The notes below the pieces were generated by a model, which was given only the letters and a program-made list of their open reading frames with translations, searched no databases and was not told where the DNA came from. Both the position numbers and the translations under genes were made by a program. Below, in pieces: positions 15,294 through 24,358 of a stretch of DNA of 64,000 nucleotides. The DNA comes from Bacteroidota bacterium. Its GTDB lineage: Bacteria > Bacteroidota > Bacteroidia > 2-12-FULL-35-15. Numbering within the stretch: position 1 is the stretch's first letter; every line of letters begins with the position of its first letter. The stretch covers positions 19,535-83,534 of the forward strand of contig JAQZBR010000010.1 of assembly GCA_029237775.1 (NCBI GenBank). The letters run 5' to 3'.

Positions 15294-17138
15294 TTAATGT
15301 TTTCCAAGCCAGGCTTCTCGGGTCTCCATCTGCTTTTGCGTTGCGTCAGGAAGCGTAATGAGATTGGATCTTCTGGAAGGAATTACAGGAAATACCTTAG
15401 AACGAAGTTTTACTTTTTTCGGCTTACTATTCTCTGTTTCTTTTCTTAGCACAACCACTTTAAGCACATCACCTTCTTTCACTTTTTGCATGTATTGAGT
15501 GAGCACGATCTGTGCATTATCAAGGGTCAGTTTTTTTCCATTGAATCTTACGATCTCATCATACTCTTTATAACCCATTGCTCTTCCAAAGTCATCCATG
15601 TTTGGAGTGTTCACCACGATAAGATGATTGGTCGCAGGATTCAATCCGATTGAAACTCCGCCAAGCGTGATCTCTTTGGTCTTAGGCTGCGGTGCAAATC
15701 CAATTCCTGCTAATGCAAGGGTCTCGGTTAAAGGAAGAGGCTCTGAACCGGCAACGTGGCGTTTGAAAAAATCACCTATTTCAGGATAAGTGAGCTTTAC
15801 GATCTGGTCGAACAATTCATCATCATTAAATGAACGATCCTTGCCATACGTTTTTGAAAGGTCCTTCATCAATTCTTGAAGACCATATTTACCATCGGAG
15901 AGAGATCTTAATTTCAGATCAAGGCATAATCCTATCAATGCACCTTTCTGATACACATTCCCGTACTGATCGCGGTATTTAGTAAGACACTCTTCACTCA
16001 TCACAGTAAAAGGGAGGGAATCATTATAAGCGGCAGCACCCGACATTTTATCTTCAATTACGCGGAGATAATCATCAATACTTAACTTCCCGTATTTCAC
16101 CTGTACAAGTCCGGCCGCGTATTCAGTGGTCCCTTCATATAACCAAAGGTGCTTCGACATCCGCGGGTTGCTATAGTCGAAATTGCCGATCTGTTCCGCA
16201 TGAATGTTTAGTGGAGTAACGATATGGAAGAATTCATGTGCAGAAACATCGGTGATCGTTTGCGCTAGCTGCTCCTCCGGCATTTCCGGAAGGAAGTACA
16301 TAGAGGAATAAGAGTGTTCCAGGGCACCGCTCGCACCAGATCCTCCCACTTTCGAGGTAAGATAGATCAGATATGCATATTTTTTAATCGGAAGAGCACC
16401 GCCCAGATACGCTTCCTGTGCATGAAGAATATCACCAATTTTATTTGCGAGAAATTTTGATGTGGTGATCTTGTTTGGCGAATAAAGTGAAATTATGATT
16501 TGCGCACCGCCAACATTCAAAACCGTTGTATCAGGGACATTATACATCATTGGTGCATCCTGAAGGCTATAATAATCAGCAACGTTATACGTGTCAGAAT
16601 TATCTTTTGAAACAACATCAGGTAAACTACAGGTGCCATAAAAACCCTGAGGATGCGTAACGTTTATTGTATATGGCATTTTAAGCATTCCGTCAAAATA
16701 CCCGAAGAGACAATGCGTATTCAGCATAAAATTTTTACCATCCTCAAAATTGCTCCCTCCAGGTTCAAACACAAACTTTTCTTTGATGCCGGAATCCCAG
16801 GTATCTTCAACTTTATAGGAGATCTTCGATAGCTGATTTGCATTACTGATCTTCCAGCTATTTTTATCTGTTTGTTCTACAACGAGCTCTGTTCCTTGCG
16901 AATCCATTGCCTTAAACTCAGATACAAATCTTCCGAAATCGTAGATCTCATAAGTACCGGGAACCATTTTCGGAAAATGGTAAGTGATCTCAGAAGCATT
17001 GATAGTTGGCGGAAGCAACTCAATCACCAATTTATCATCGACACATTTTGTAAGATCAACGGAGAAACGATAATTACCATCCGCCAGTAGAATGCCAGTA
17101 AATAAGAAAAGAAAAAAGGCGGTTACAAGATTCTTCAT
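15294..17138 (-). CDS. Secreted M61-family aminopeptidase (PDZ-containing)
   Basis: 614 residues with signal peptide (~1-19), an N-terminal beta domain (M61_N, to ~215), the gluzincin catalytic core with zinc motif HEFFH (301-305) and a downstream YEGTTEY segment supplying the third ligand, and a C-terminal PDZ-like region (~485-585; MGYKEYDEIVRFNGKKL). M61 enzymes such as Sphingomonas glycyl aminopeptidase act in the periplasm. First gene of a leftward run with the histidine kinase, regulator and PAP2 protein. Confidence 0.9.
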   Translation of the reverse strand: MKNLVTAFFLFLFTGILLADGNYRFSVDLTKCVDDKLVIELLPPTINASEITYHFPKMVPGTYEIYDFGRFVSEFKAMDSQGTELVVEQTDKNSWKISNANQLSKISYKVEDTWDSGIKEKFVFEPGGSNFEDGKNFMLNTHCLFGYFDGMLKMPYTINVTHPQGFYGTCSLPDVVSKDNSDTYNVADYYSLQDAPMMYNVPDTTVLNVGGAQIIISLYSPNKITTSKFLANKIGDILHAQEAYLGGALPIKKYAYLIYLTSKVGGSGASGALEHSYSSMYFLPEMPEEQLAQTITDVSAHEFFHIVTPLNIHAEQIGNFDYSNPRMSKHLWLYEGTTEYAAGLVQVKYGKLSIDDYLRVIEDKMSGAAAYNDSLPFTVMSEECLTKYRDQYGNVYQKGALIGLCLDLKLRSLSDGKYGLQELMKDLSKTYGKDRSFNDDELFDQIVKLTYPEIGDFFKRHVAGSEPLPLTETLALAGIGFAPQPKTKEITLGGVSIGLNPATNHLIVVNTPNMDDFGRAMGYKEYDEIVRFNGKKLTLDNAQIVLTQYMQKVKEGDVLKVVVLRKETENSKPKKVKLRSKVFPVIPSRRSNLITLPDATQKQMETREAWLGKH

Positions 17139-17164
17139 AGGGAGTACGAGGTATAAAAAATAAT

Positions 17165-17195
17165 AAGGGAATGGCTGCTACGGTACCATTCCCTT
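17165..17195 (-). terminator. Hairpin terminator downstream of cyclophilin gene
   Basis: Stem AAGGGAATGG (17165-17174), 11-nt loop, CCATTCCCTT (17186-17195). Read leftward it is followed by TTATTATTTTTT. It lies ~125 bp after the cyclophilin stop and just before the M61 gene. Confidence 0.65.
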
Positions 17196-17321
17196 TTTGA
17201 AAAGAACTTATTACACGTCTAACTGTGCTTCTAAGAATAATTTCGAAACAAACTTACAACAAGACTTGTTTTATTAATTCAAGATTTACACGAATGGTAA
17301 TAATCTTCCTTCAACGGAAAA

Positions 17322-17759
17322 TTACCCTTCAGTAACAGTAATTTTCTGGATCTTATCACCCTGACGGATCTGCTCGATAACATCAAGCCCTTCAACAACT
17401 TTACCGAAACATGTGTGTTTTCTGTCGAGATGAGCTGTTTGAGCCCTACTCATCACAATAAAGAACTGTGATCCACCAGTGTCTTTTCCTGCATGCGCCA
17501 TAGATAAAACACCTCTGTCATGAAACTGGTTCTCACCATCTAACTCACACTTGATGTTGTAACCCGGGCCGCCTGTACCGGTACCCTTCGGGCAACCACC
17601 CTGAATAACAAATCCCGGGATAACCCGGTGAAAATTCAGTCCATCATAGAATCCTTTTTTTGCAAGGTCGGTGAAATTCTTAACAGTTCCCGGTGCATCT
17701 TTATCGTAAAATTCCACCTTCATTGTTCCTTTGTCTGTAACTATCTCTGCTTTTGACAT
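17322..17759 (-). CDS. Cyclophilin-type peptidyl-prolyl cis-trans isomerase
   Basis: 145 residues, cytosolic (no signal peptide). The cyclophilin core motifs are present: [13 protein letters not shown] with the catalytic Arg, GSQFFI, and [10 protein letters not shown]. The Met at 17759 gives [11 protein letters not shown], the normal beginning of short bacterial cyclophilins; the further upstream start adds an unlikely nine residues. A TATATTTG promoter box precedes it. Confidence 0.92.
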   Translation of the reverse strand: MSKAEIVTDKGTMKVEFYDKDAPGTVKNFTDLAKKGFYDGLNFHRVIPGFVIQGGCPKGTGTGGPGYNIKCELDGENQFHDRGVLSMAHAGKDTGGSQFFIVMSRAQTAHLDRKHTCFGKVVEGLDVIEQIRQGDKIQKITVTEG

Positions 17760-17783
17760 ATTTCTGATTTTTAAAATGAGCTG

Positions 17784-17791
17784 CAAATATA
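17784..17791 (-). promoter_or_regulatory. -7 element (TATATTTG) for the cyclophilin gene
   Basis: CAAATATA on the plus strand, perfect TAnnTTTG on the minus strand, 24 bp before the ATG at 17759. Confidence 0.55.
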
Positions 17792-17966
17792 AGCATTAGA
17801 CCACAATCTCTGATTTACCCTTTCCTTTTTAAAACAAACTATTTTGATCAGAATTAAATTGTTCAAAAAAAACACGTAACCCTGAAAGGTGCCGTTATAC
17901 TGCCGTTTCAAAACAACGATAAATTAATTTCAGTTCAATTATTTTCCCATTAACATTAATTAACAC

Positions 17967-17996
17967 TTGGTTTTTTCAAAAAAATTTACATCTTTG
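17967..17996 (+). promoter_or_regulatory. Promoter (TTGG, 18 nt, CATCTTTG) for the M23 peptidase gene
   Basis: TTGG at 17967-17970 and CATCTTTG at 17989-17996 fit the Bacteroidota pattern with one mismatch, 54 bp before the ATG. The 290-bp gap between the divergent cyclophilin and peptidase genes otherwise holds AT-rich DNA with no further feature I can name. Confidence 0.45.
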
Positions 17997-18050
17997 CATA
18001 TCCAGAAACATTTATGGACCCCGATAATTATATATTTTGCTGTTTAACAA

Positions 18051-18944
18051 ATGAAAAAGATAATTCTTTCTTTTTTCCTTTTTATTTCCATATTAACCCT
18101 TCGCGCGGTTAATCCAGCAGATATATCTATCCTTAACATGATTCCCGGGGATACCATCCCGCTCAGCCTTGATGAAGACGAATTAATGGATTTCAATGAT
18201 TCACTCGTTTCTTTTCCTGCCTACGACCTTTATTGCGGCTGGGATACCGTTAATATCCACGCGGCTAAATTTGACGTCTCCTGCCTGAAAGACTCTACCA
18301 AGAACATTTTATTATATTCAGAAAATAGCTGCGGTTATGTACACCCCTTCGAAGGAAAGATCACTTCATCTTTTGGCCCGAGAAAAAGACGTTACCATTA
18401 CGGTGTTGATATTGACCTGGAAACGGGTGATTGTGTGGCAGCCGCTTTTGACGGAAGGGTCCGCATTGTTAAAAAAAGCAAATCTTACGGAAATGTGATC
18501 GTGATCCGACATTCTAGCGGACTCGAAACATACTACGCTCATTTATCCCAGCTGAATGTTGAGATCGGACAAGAAGTATTTGCCGGACAGGTAATTGGAC
18601 TGGGAGGAAATACAGGCCGTTCACGCGGAAGTCACCTGCATTTTGAGGTGCGCTACATGGGACAGCCGATCAATCCTTCTCAGCTTATTTCCTTTGACCA
18701 GCATAAACTGATCTCAGATACCCTGACCATTTCAAGTAATACTTTCAGCTACCTTGCTGAAGCTAAAAAGGCTGCCGCTAAAAATGCGCACTCTAAAGGA
18801 AAAGGCAGGGTTCACGTGGTGAAAAAAGGAGATACCTTGTCTGCGATCGCTCGCAAATACGGAACCACAACAAAAGCGCTTTGCCAGAAAAATGGATTGA
18901 AGTCTACTTCGAAACTTCGTCTGGGGCAAAAGATCAGAACCTAA
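18051..18944 (+). CDS. M23 peptidase with LysM domain (cell-wall endopeptidase)
   Basis: 297 residues with a signal peptide (1-~19), a spacer, an M23 (LytM-like) domain at ~97-210 with zinc ligands His116 and Asp120 (HYGVDIDLE) and His195/His197 (SHLHFEVR), and a C-terminal LysM repeat (~253-297; VKKGDTLSAIARKYGTT). It would cut peptide cross-links in peptidoglycan. A close paralogue is at 23227-24252. Its last 4 bp overlap the end of the convergent WG-repeat gene. Confidence 0.92.
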   Translation: MKKIILSFFLFISILTLRAVNPADISILNMIPGDTIPLSLDEDELMDFNDSLVSFPAYDLYCGWDTVNIHAAKFDVSCLKDSTKNILLYSENSCGYVHPFEGKITSSFGPRKRRYHYGVDIDLETGDCVAAAFDGRVRIVKKSKSYGNVIVIRHSSGLETYYAHLSQLNVEIGQEVFAGQVIGLGGNTGRSRGSHLHFEVRYMGQPINPSQLISFDQHKLISDTLTISSNTFSYLAEAKKAAAKNAHSKGKGRVHVVKKGDTLSAIARKYGTTTKALCQKNGLKSTSKLRLGQKIRT

Positions 18945-21058
18945 TAACCGCTTTCTTTCCAGATAAAATTTCTGCTCGTTTTATTGAAATACGCATACTT
19001 CGAACCTTTTTCAAAACGAAGTACATTCTTGTTTTTAGTTTCAGTTACGGCATCCAGCTCAGCTTCCACAACAAATTTCCCTGAAAGATCGATCAACCCA
19101 ATATTATCATCCAGGCTTACTTCGCATAAGCCGTCCTTAAACTCATTCACCTCTTCATACAAAGGCTCTATGATTACTTTACCATTTCGGGTAATAAATC
19201 CTACTTCATCGCTTTTGGTCACAGCCGCAATACAATCGTGGAAATCGCTCACCGACTGATACGTAAATGGAACTACAAGCTTTTGTTTAAGATCAATGAA
19301 GCCCCATTTATCTTTCTTCATCACCGCGGCAAATCCTTCACTGTAAGGCATGATCCGGTCAAAATCCTTCGCGCTCAAATAAACACCTTTTTTATCTATG
19401 AGTCCCTGCTTTTTATTTTTCTCCGCCACAGTCATTCCATTTTTAAAAATAAGCACAGGCAGTAATGCTTCATTATAATCAAACTCGGGCGCGATAAACA
19501 CCTCACCTTTTTTGTCAGCAAAGCCATACTTTGTTTCTTTGACAACAAGTATCGCATCTTCTGAATAGTCTCCCAGCAGATCGTATTCACAAGCAAGTAC
19601 CTGTTCGCCCTTCTTATTGATGATCCCGAATTTCTTAAGTGACTTCACCTTCGCCAGACCCTCCTTAAAATTGTCCGCCCAATCATATTTATATGAAATA
19701 ACAATATTCCCTTTAGTATCAATGTATCCACTTTGGCCACCAAATTCAACTGCAGCCAGCCCTTCATAAAAATCAGCTGCCTTCGAATAAATTGCCGGAA
19801 TCACCAGTTGCCCGGTTTCATTAACATATCCGTATTTCCCGTCCTTTTCTACAGAAGCCAGGCCTTCAGAAAACTCTGCTATCTCATCGTATTCGAAAGG
19901 GATCATCTTCCTGTCGGACCTGTTGATCATGCCGTATTTTTCATTCAGCTTAACGATCGAACGTCCATCTTTAAATGGCTCCACCTCGCTGTAGTTAAAA
20001 GGGACAACAAGCTTTCCGGCTTTATTGATAAAACCCGATTTACCATTTAGTCCGCACTCGGCAAGTCCTTCAGAAAAATCATCCACCCATTCATAAATGC
20101 ATGGAATGTTCAGACTGCCTTCATCATCAATAAAACCCCATTTTCCATTTTCGCGGACCGGAAAAAGCTCTTTCTTTGAAAGCTTAATGTCTTGATCTAC
20201 CTCAGCCATGAAGGGGTAATCGGGGTATTCAAGCTTAAACTCTACAATGGTTTCGGTTTTGTAATTTGCAGTATATAAAGCATACAGATTTTTCCAGGCT
20301 TCCACCGCATTATGATTTCCGGGATACTTTTTCAGAAATGTATGGTACTCGGAAATAGAACCGTTCTTTGTCGCCAAATTATAAATTGAATTTTCGGCTT
20401 CGCTGATAAACGGACTGTTCGGTTGATCCCGGATAAATTTTTCAAACTCAGCCAACGTATTATTTTTCGTTGATGATAGAAATAAGGATGAAGCATATAA
20501 TTCTTTGGCTTCATTCAGCTCTTTTGCAAAGGGGTATCTTTCTATGAATTCCTGAAATGCTGTATAGGTACCGACCCTCTTAGCTCCCTCAAAAGCCATT
20601 TCATTTCTCAGACTGATAGCATCAAAGCATTGCGGGGCGGTAACATAAACATCGATAAACTTGTCTAATGCCGCGATCGTTCCTTTTGACCTGTAAGTTT
20701 CAAAAGCTTTTGAATGTATAAACGATTGCAGAGAATCAATTGTATGGGCAGAAACATTATACTTTAAAAATGCTGCAAGCTCTTTTTTTCCTGCAGTTTC
20801 GAATGATCTACGCGAAACAAGAATGTATTTGTAAGCACTGTCGATATTGGAAAAGGGGTTATCGTTCCTGCTGTAAATTACACTCAGGCCGAAAGCTGCT
20901 GGAGAAGTATGTTTTGACAGGCTTTTCTCAAATAATCTTTTAGCCTCAAAATAATTGTAGATCTTTAATGCAGAAAATGCTTTATCGAGTTTGCCGGCAC
21001 GGACGGAAATTACGGCAAACACCATAATAAACATCAATACCGCTTTTTTAAAAACCAT
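18941..21058 (-). CDS. Secreted WG-repeat protein
   Basis: 705 residues with a signal peptide (1-~21). Residues ~25-325 are helical with TPR-like spacing. From ~330 to the end there are about 14-16 WG repeats, each with a [KW]-[YWF]-G-[FY]-I[DN]-x-x-G core, for example GKWGFIDDEG, GKYGYVNETG and DKWGFIDLKQ. WG-repeat proteins are abundant in Bacteroidota and are thought to be surface or periplasmic binding scaffolds; no ligand is known. It ends 4 bp inside the M23 gene. Confidence 0.88.
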   Translation of the reverse strand: MVFKKAVLMFIMVFAVISVRAGKLDKAFSALKIYNYFEAKRLFEKSLSKHTSPAAFGLSVIYSRNDNPFSNIDSAYKYILVSRRSFETAGKKELAAFLKYNVSAHTIDSLQSFIHSKAFETYRSKGTIAALDKFIDVYVTAPQCFDAISLRNEMAFEGAKRVGTYTAFQEFIERYPFAKELNEAKELYASSLFLSSTKNNTLAEFEKFIRDQPNSPFISEAENSIYNLATKNGSISEYHTFLKKYPGNHNAVEAWKNLYALYTANYKTETIVEFKLEYPDYPFMAEVDQDIKLSKKELFPVRENGKWGFIDDEGSLNIPCIYEWVDDFSEGLAECGLNGKSGFINKAGKLVVPFNYSEVEPFKDGRSIVKLNEKYGMINRSDRKMIPFEYDEIAEFSEGLASVEKDGKYGYVNETGQLVIPAIYSKAADFYEGLAAVEFGGQSGYIDTKGNIVISYKYDWADNFKEGLAKVKSLKKFGIINKKGEQVLACEYDLLGDYSEDAILVVKETKYGFADKKGEVFIAPEFDYNEALLPVLIFKNGMTVAEKNKKQGLIDKKGVYLSAKDFDRIMPYSEGFAAVMKKDKWGFIDLKQKLVVPFTYQSVSDFHDCIAAVTKSDEVGFITRNGKVIIEPLYEEVNEFKDGLCEVSLDDNIGLIDLSGKFVVEAELDAVTETKNKNVLRFEKGSKYAYFNKTSRNFIWKESGY

Positions 21059-21078
21059 CTTCTCTCTTAAAATTTGCT

Positions 21079-21086
21079 CAAAATTA
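21079..21086 (-). promoter_or_regulatory. -7 element (TAATTTTG) for the WG-repeat gene
   Basis: CAAAATTA on the plus strand is a perfect minus-strand TAnnTTTG, 20 bp before the ATG at 21058. Confidence 0.5.
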
Positions 21087-21092
21087 GCAACA

Positions 21093-21115
21093 ATTAAATG
21101 ACTGAATCATTTAAT
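21093..21115. promoter_or_regulatory. Perfect 9-bp dyad between divergent genes (operator candidate)
   Basis: ATTAAATGA (21093-21101), CTGAA, TCATTTAAT (21107-21115). It sits where the -33 region of the WG-repeat promoter would be and ahead of the rightward small membrane gene, so one regulator could act on both. Confidence 0.4.
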
Positions 21116-21159
21116 CCTGCTTATTAAAATAGTACCTTCACGTCCCAAAATAAAAAATC

Positions 21160-21354
21160 ATGCTAACAAGAGGTCAGATCATTTTTGCCATTTTGTTCTT
21201 TGTTTCTTTCGTTGTTGCAATCAGCTATGCCTATATGAAAGACAAAAAAGGTAACCAGGCATTTTTTAAAGGAAGCTATAAGATCTTAATTTTCATTGTC
21301 TTCGTGTTTTTTGTTTTGTTTGGACTCGTAAAAATCAAGCACCTTCTGTTTTAG
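21160..21354 (+). CDS. Small two-helix membrane protein
   Basis: 64 residues: hydrophobic helix ~7-27, a short charged loop (YMKDKKGNQAFFKG), hydrophobic helix ~40-58 and a basic end. The loop and the MLTRGQIIFA start are reminiscent of a small conserved Bacteroidota membrane protein family. No function known. Confidence 0.65.
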   Translation: MLTRGQIIFAILFFVSFVVAISYAYMKDKKGNQAFFKGSYKILIFIVFVFFVLFGLVKIKHLLF

Positions 21355-21482
21355 CACGGAACGGCAAACCCGCTGAAATATTCACACCCTAAAAGACTGA
21401 CAGTTAAACGAATAAGCTGTCAAGCCGAAAACTTTTTTATCATTTTAGCAGTTATATTTGGAAATTCAAGAGATTAATTTTA

Positions 21483-21490
21483 TATATTTG
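21483..21490 (+). promoter_or_regulatory. -7 element (TATATTTG)
   Basis: Perfect TAnnTTTG 30 bp before the ATG at 21521; a TTTG 22 bp upstream (21457-21460) may be the -33 box, though that TTTG is also part of a second TATATTTG at 21453-21460. Confidence 0.5.
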
Positions 21491-21520
21491 TAGACGAATT
21501 TTTTGGATCGAATTGAATAA

Positions 21521-22306
21521 ATGAAAAAACTACTCACATCATTACCAGTTATTTGCACAGCTTTTACCTCTTTCGCGGGAGTGATTGTTGTGGAGGGGAA
21601 ATACCAGGATAAAAATTTATACGTACAAAACGGTTATTCCGGGAATGGGATTGGTTTTTGCACTTATGAAGTAACCATTAACGGGCGTACAACCACTGAC
21701 GAGGTTAATTCAAGTGCTTTCGAAATTGATTTCACTGCGTATTCAATTAAACCGGGAACACCTGTTGTAGTTGAGATTCGTCATAAGGACGATTGCATGC
21801 CTAAGGTATTGAACCCTGAAGCGCTTAAAGCTAAATCGACATTTGAAGTTATAAATATCAATGTTGATAAAGACGGCCTTCTTAAATGGAGCACAAAAAA
21901 CGAAATGGGATCTCTTCCTTACATCGTTGAGCAGTTTCGCTGGAATAAATGGATTCCGGTAGGAGAAGTTCAGGGTGGAGGTAAAATGGATAAAAACGAT
22001 TATACATTCCAGACCACAGCACATTCAGGCGAAAATAAATTTCGCGTAAAGCAGATCGGCTTTGGCGGAATATCAAGAACATCAGATAATGTAACTTACA
22101 TTTCGACCGTAGGTCAGCCAACATATACTATCTCTAAGGACAAATCTGACATTAAGTTTTCAGGCGAAACACTTTATGAGGTGTATGATGCGTATGGAAA
22201 CGTTGTTAAACGCGGATTTGGCAATGATCTTAATATTGTTACTTTATCAAAAGGCAGCTATTATCTTTGCTATGATAACATCATGGCGGATTTTGCTAAA
22301 AAATAG
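21521..22306 (+). CDS. Secreted hypothetical protein
   Basis: 261 residues with a signal peptide (1-~19). The body is beta-rich. Residues ~95-195 (VININVDKDGLLKWSTKNEMG to SRTSDNVTY) look like a fibronectin-III-type sandwich, and the last ~55 residues (ISKDKSDIKF, YDAYGNVVKRGFGNDLNI, LSKGSYYLCYDN) resemble a T9SS sorting domain without its usual end. I do not recognise the family. The 3' end overlaps the convergent Nudix gene by 11 bp. Confidence 0.75.
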   Translation: MKKLLTSLPVICTAFTSFAGVIVVEGKYQDKNLYVQNGYSGNGIGFCTYEVTINGRTTTDEVNSSAFEIDFTAYSIKPGTPVVVEIRHKDDCMPKVLNPEALKAKSTFEVININVDKDGLLKWSTKNEMGSLPYIVEQFRWNKWIPVGEVQGGGKMDKNDYTFQTTAHSGENKFRVKQIGFGGISRTSDNVTYISTVGQPTYTISKDKSDIKFSGETLYEVYDAYGNVVKRGFGNDLNIVTLSKGSYYLCYDNIMADFAKK

Positions 22307-22937
22307 CATTCACATCTGCAACGACAGCGTTTAATTCGCTTATGATCATTGCAGTTGCCCCCCATACAGTCAAACCCTCTACATTATAGTAGGGGGTTTT
22401 GATTTTGTACCCTCCGCTGTAAGTTATGGTCTTTACGCCTCTTATAGAGATGTCATTAAGAAGATCAAGGCCGATCGTGATCACTTTGTTAACCTCTCTG
22501 GGATCAGGAGAAAAAACGGGAATATGATCAGTGTAACCAATAATGGGGCTGACTAGAAAATTACTTGGTGAGATATAGAGATCAGTTAACCGTCCCAGAA
22601 CACTCACATCGCTGCTCTTAATCCCGATTTCCTCCTCGGCTTCCCTCAGCGCAGTGTTTTCAAGTATCTTGTCCTGTGGCTCAAACTTACCTCCGGGAAA
22701 AGATACCTGCCCGCTGTGTACCCCTTCATAAACGGGGCGTTCGATTAGCACCGTCCTGATTGAATTATTATAAGGGTAAAGGAGAATTAAAACCGCGCTG
22801 CTCCTTGGATTCCTTTCAGATAAAGGAATTTCCGACAGCCTCTCCCTTTTTACAGGAGCCATCTGAAATTGAATTTCTTCTCCCGGCAAGGGTTGCTGTA
22901 ATCTCCGCTTTAGTTCAGTAATGAAATGCTGGTTCAT
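22296..22937 (-). CDS. CoA-pyrophosphatase-type Nudix hydrolase
   Basis: 213 residues. The Nudix box FPGGKFEPQDKILENTALRE continues into AEEEIGI, and the preceding LIERPVYEGVHSGQVSFPGG is the UPF0035 signature of CoA/acyl-CoA pyrophosphatases (NudL/PCD1). It would cleave CoA into 4'-phosphopantetheine and 3',5'-ADP. It is divergent from the small gene at 22992, sharing a 54-bp promoter region. Confidence 0.88.
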   Translation of the reverse strand: MNQHFITELKRRLQQPLPGEEIQFQMAPVKRERLSEIPLSERNPRSSAVLILLYPYNNSIRTVLIERPVYEGVHSGQVSFPGGKFEPQDKILENTALREAEEEIGIKSSDVSVLGRLTDLYISPSNFLVSPIIGYTDHIPVFSPDPREVNKVITIGLDLLNDISIRGVKTITYSGGYKIKTPYYNVEGLTVWGATAMIISELNAVVADVNAIF

Positions 22938-22975
22938 TTGCTTTCATCATAAAAATAGATGCAAATATCTTAAAA

Positions 22976-22983
22976 TATCTTTG
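22976..22983 (+). promoter_or_regulatory. -7 element (TATCTTTG) close to a start codon
   Basis: Perfect TAnnTTTG with only 8 nt to the ATG at 22992. Either the transcript is leaderless or translation starts later (23055). A near-match on the other strand (CAAATATC, 22963-22970) may serve the Nudix gene. Confidence 0.45.
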
Positions 22984-22991
22984 TTCCACCG

Positions 22992-23243
22992 ATGAACGAA
23001 ACTTTCAGTGCTTCAAAAACGTACCAAGTCAACGAACCCTTAACACCTGTCCCCATGAAACCAGAACAACTACAAGAAATGGTTCAATGGCTGAATCAGC
23101 AGATCACCCACATTAATCACTCTATTAATGAGGCACATAAAGAAAGTAATTATGGTCGAGAATCCCAGTACGAAGGGATGAGGGATGCGTTTATGAGATG
23201 TTTGAATAAGCTGAACACAACCGACACTACTTCATTACACTGA
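22992..23243 (+). CDS. Small hypothetical protein
   Basis: 83 residues, no signal peptide. Residues ~22-75 are helical and amphipathic (MKPEQLQEMVQWLNQQITH ... QYEGMRDAFMRCLNKL); the first 21 residues are Thr/Pro-rich and look less constrained, so the Met at 23055 (62 residues) is a credible alternative start. The last 17 bp overlap the convergent M23 gene. Function unknown. Confidence 0.55.
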   Translation: MNETFSASKTYQVNEPLTPVPMKPEQLQEMVQWLNQQITHINHSINEAHKESNYGRESQYEGMRDAFMRCLNKLNTTDTTSLH

Positions 23244-24252
23244 TCTGCTGTCCTACTTTCAGCCTTACACGGCCGTTGGTAAAACCATTGATCTGTTTAA
23301 TTGAAGCGGTTGTAGTGCCAAATCGTTTGGCTATTTCGAAAATGGTATCACCCTTTTCTACTGTGTAGAAATGCGCATTTTTAGGATATGCAGCCAGCCC
23401 CCATTTGCTTCTTTTGATGATAAGCTCATCACATAGAAGTTTTTGTTCCTGAAAAGAGATCAGGTACTTTGGGTTCACCGGAACGCCTTTGAATCGAACT
23501 TCAAAATGTAAATGAGTTCCGGTGGAATGCCCGGTGCTCCCTCCCAATCCAACCAGTTGACCAGCAGAAATGATCTGTCCCGGTTTAACTTTTATGCGGG
23601 AGAGATGGGCATAAACGGTTTCAAGCCCGTTATAATGCCTGATGATCACGACATTTCCGAAGCCTCCGCCATTTTTTGCGATCCTCACCATTCCATCAAA
23701 TGCTGCACAAACTTTATCGCCTTTATTCAGATCGATGTCAATCCCATTGTGCTGGGTACTGTCGCGCCAGCCGAAATTGGAAGTAACGGGACCGTTGAAA
23801 GGATGATGATACATGCCCATCTTACCGCCATCTAACTGCAGGCAGACAGACGTGTCTCCTTTGAATTTAAGCATATCTTTTTCAGGAAAAAGGTTATTTA
23901 CTTCCCAGCTTACATATAGATCAGATGCCGGGATAGCGGGCCTAACAGAAGAAATGGCCTGTTTGTCGGCATCGCGAAACCTGGCTGATGCAATTTCAAT
24001 CTCTCTGGCGAGGTCAGAAGGGATTGTGTCCAATTCCATCAAAAAATCAATTAGTGCGTTCAGCTGCTCCCCGTTCATGCTCTGAACAAGGCTTTTAGGC
24101 TTTATTGAAGGAATAGTGTTATTGGTTATGACTGTATCCTCCGGCCCCACTACTTCTATACCAGCCATCAGTCTGGATGAGGCAGCGCAGAACAGAAGCA
24201 AAAAAAAGAGTGCCCCTGCTCTAACAAAAGAAAGCCGGTTAATAAAGTTCAT
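23227..24252 (-). CDS. M23 peptidase with LysM domain, paralogue
   Basis: 341 residues from the Met at 24252, which begins a signal peptide (MNFINRLSFVRAGALFFLLL). The M23 domain carries QHNGIDIDL and HLHFEVR zinc motifs, and the C-terminal LysM is clear (TVEKGDTIFEIAKRFGTTTA). Order, linker and motif text closely follow the gene at 18051, so the two are paralogues; this one has a longer N-terminal region (NALIDFLMELDTIPSDLAR). Upstream starts would put 25 residues before the signal peptide. Likely a peptidoglycan endopeptidase or its regulator. Confidence 0.9.
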   Translation of the reverse strand: MNFINRLSFVRAGALFFLLLFCAASSRLMAGIEVVGPEDTVITNNTIPSIKPKSLVQSMNGEQLNALIDFLMELDTIPSDLAREIEIASARFRDADKQAISSVRPAIPASDLYVSWEVNNLFPEKDMLKFKGDTSVCLQLDGGKMGMYHHPFNGPVTSNFGWRDSTQHNGIDIDLNKGDKVCAAFDGMVRIAKNGGGFGNVVIIRHYNGLETVYAHLSRIKVKPGQIISAGQLVGLGGSTGHSTGTHLHFEVRFKGVPVNPKYLISFQEQKLLCDELIIKRSKWGLAAYPKNAHFYTVEKGDTIFEIAKRFGTTTASIKQINGFTNGRVRLKVGQQISVMK

Positions 24253-24306
24253 TAAAGATTTTGATGTAAGGATTGCTAAATTAACGAATTGCCTCTGTAA
24301 AAGCAA

Positions 24307-24336
24307 ACGGACATTGCGATTAATCACAATGTCCGT
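24307..24336 (-). terminator. Hairpin between aminotransferase and M23 genes
   Basis: Stem ACGGACATTG (24307-24316), CAATGTCCGT (24327-24336), 10-nt loop. Read leftward it is followed by TTGCTTTTA, a weak T tract, so it may end the aminotransferase transcript. Confidence 0.5.
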
Positions 24337-24358
24337 TCCGTTTAATTCTTATTTTTTG

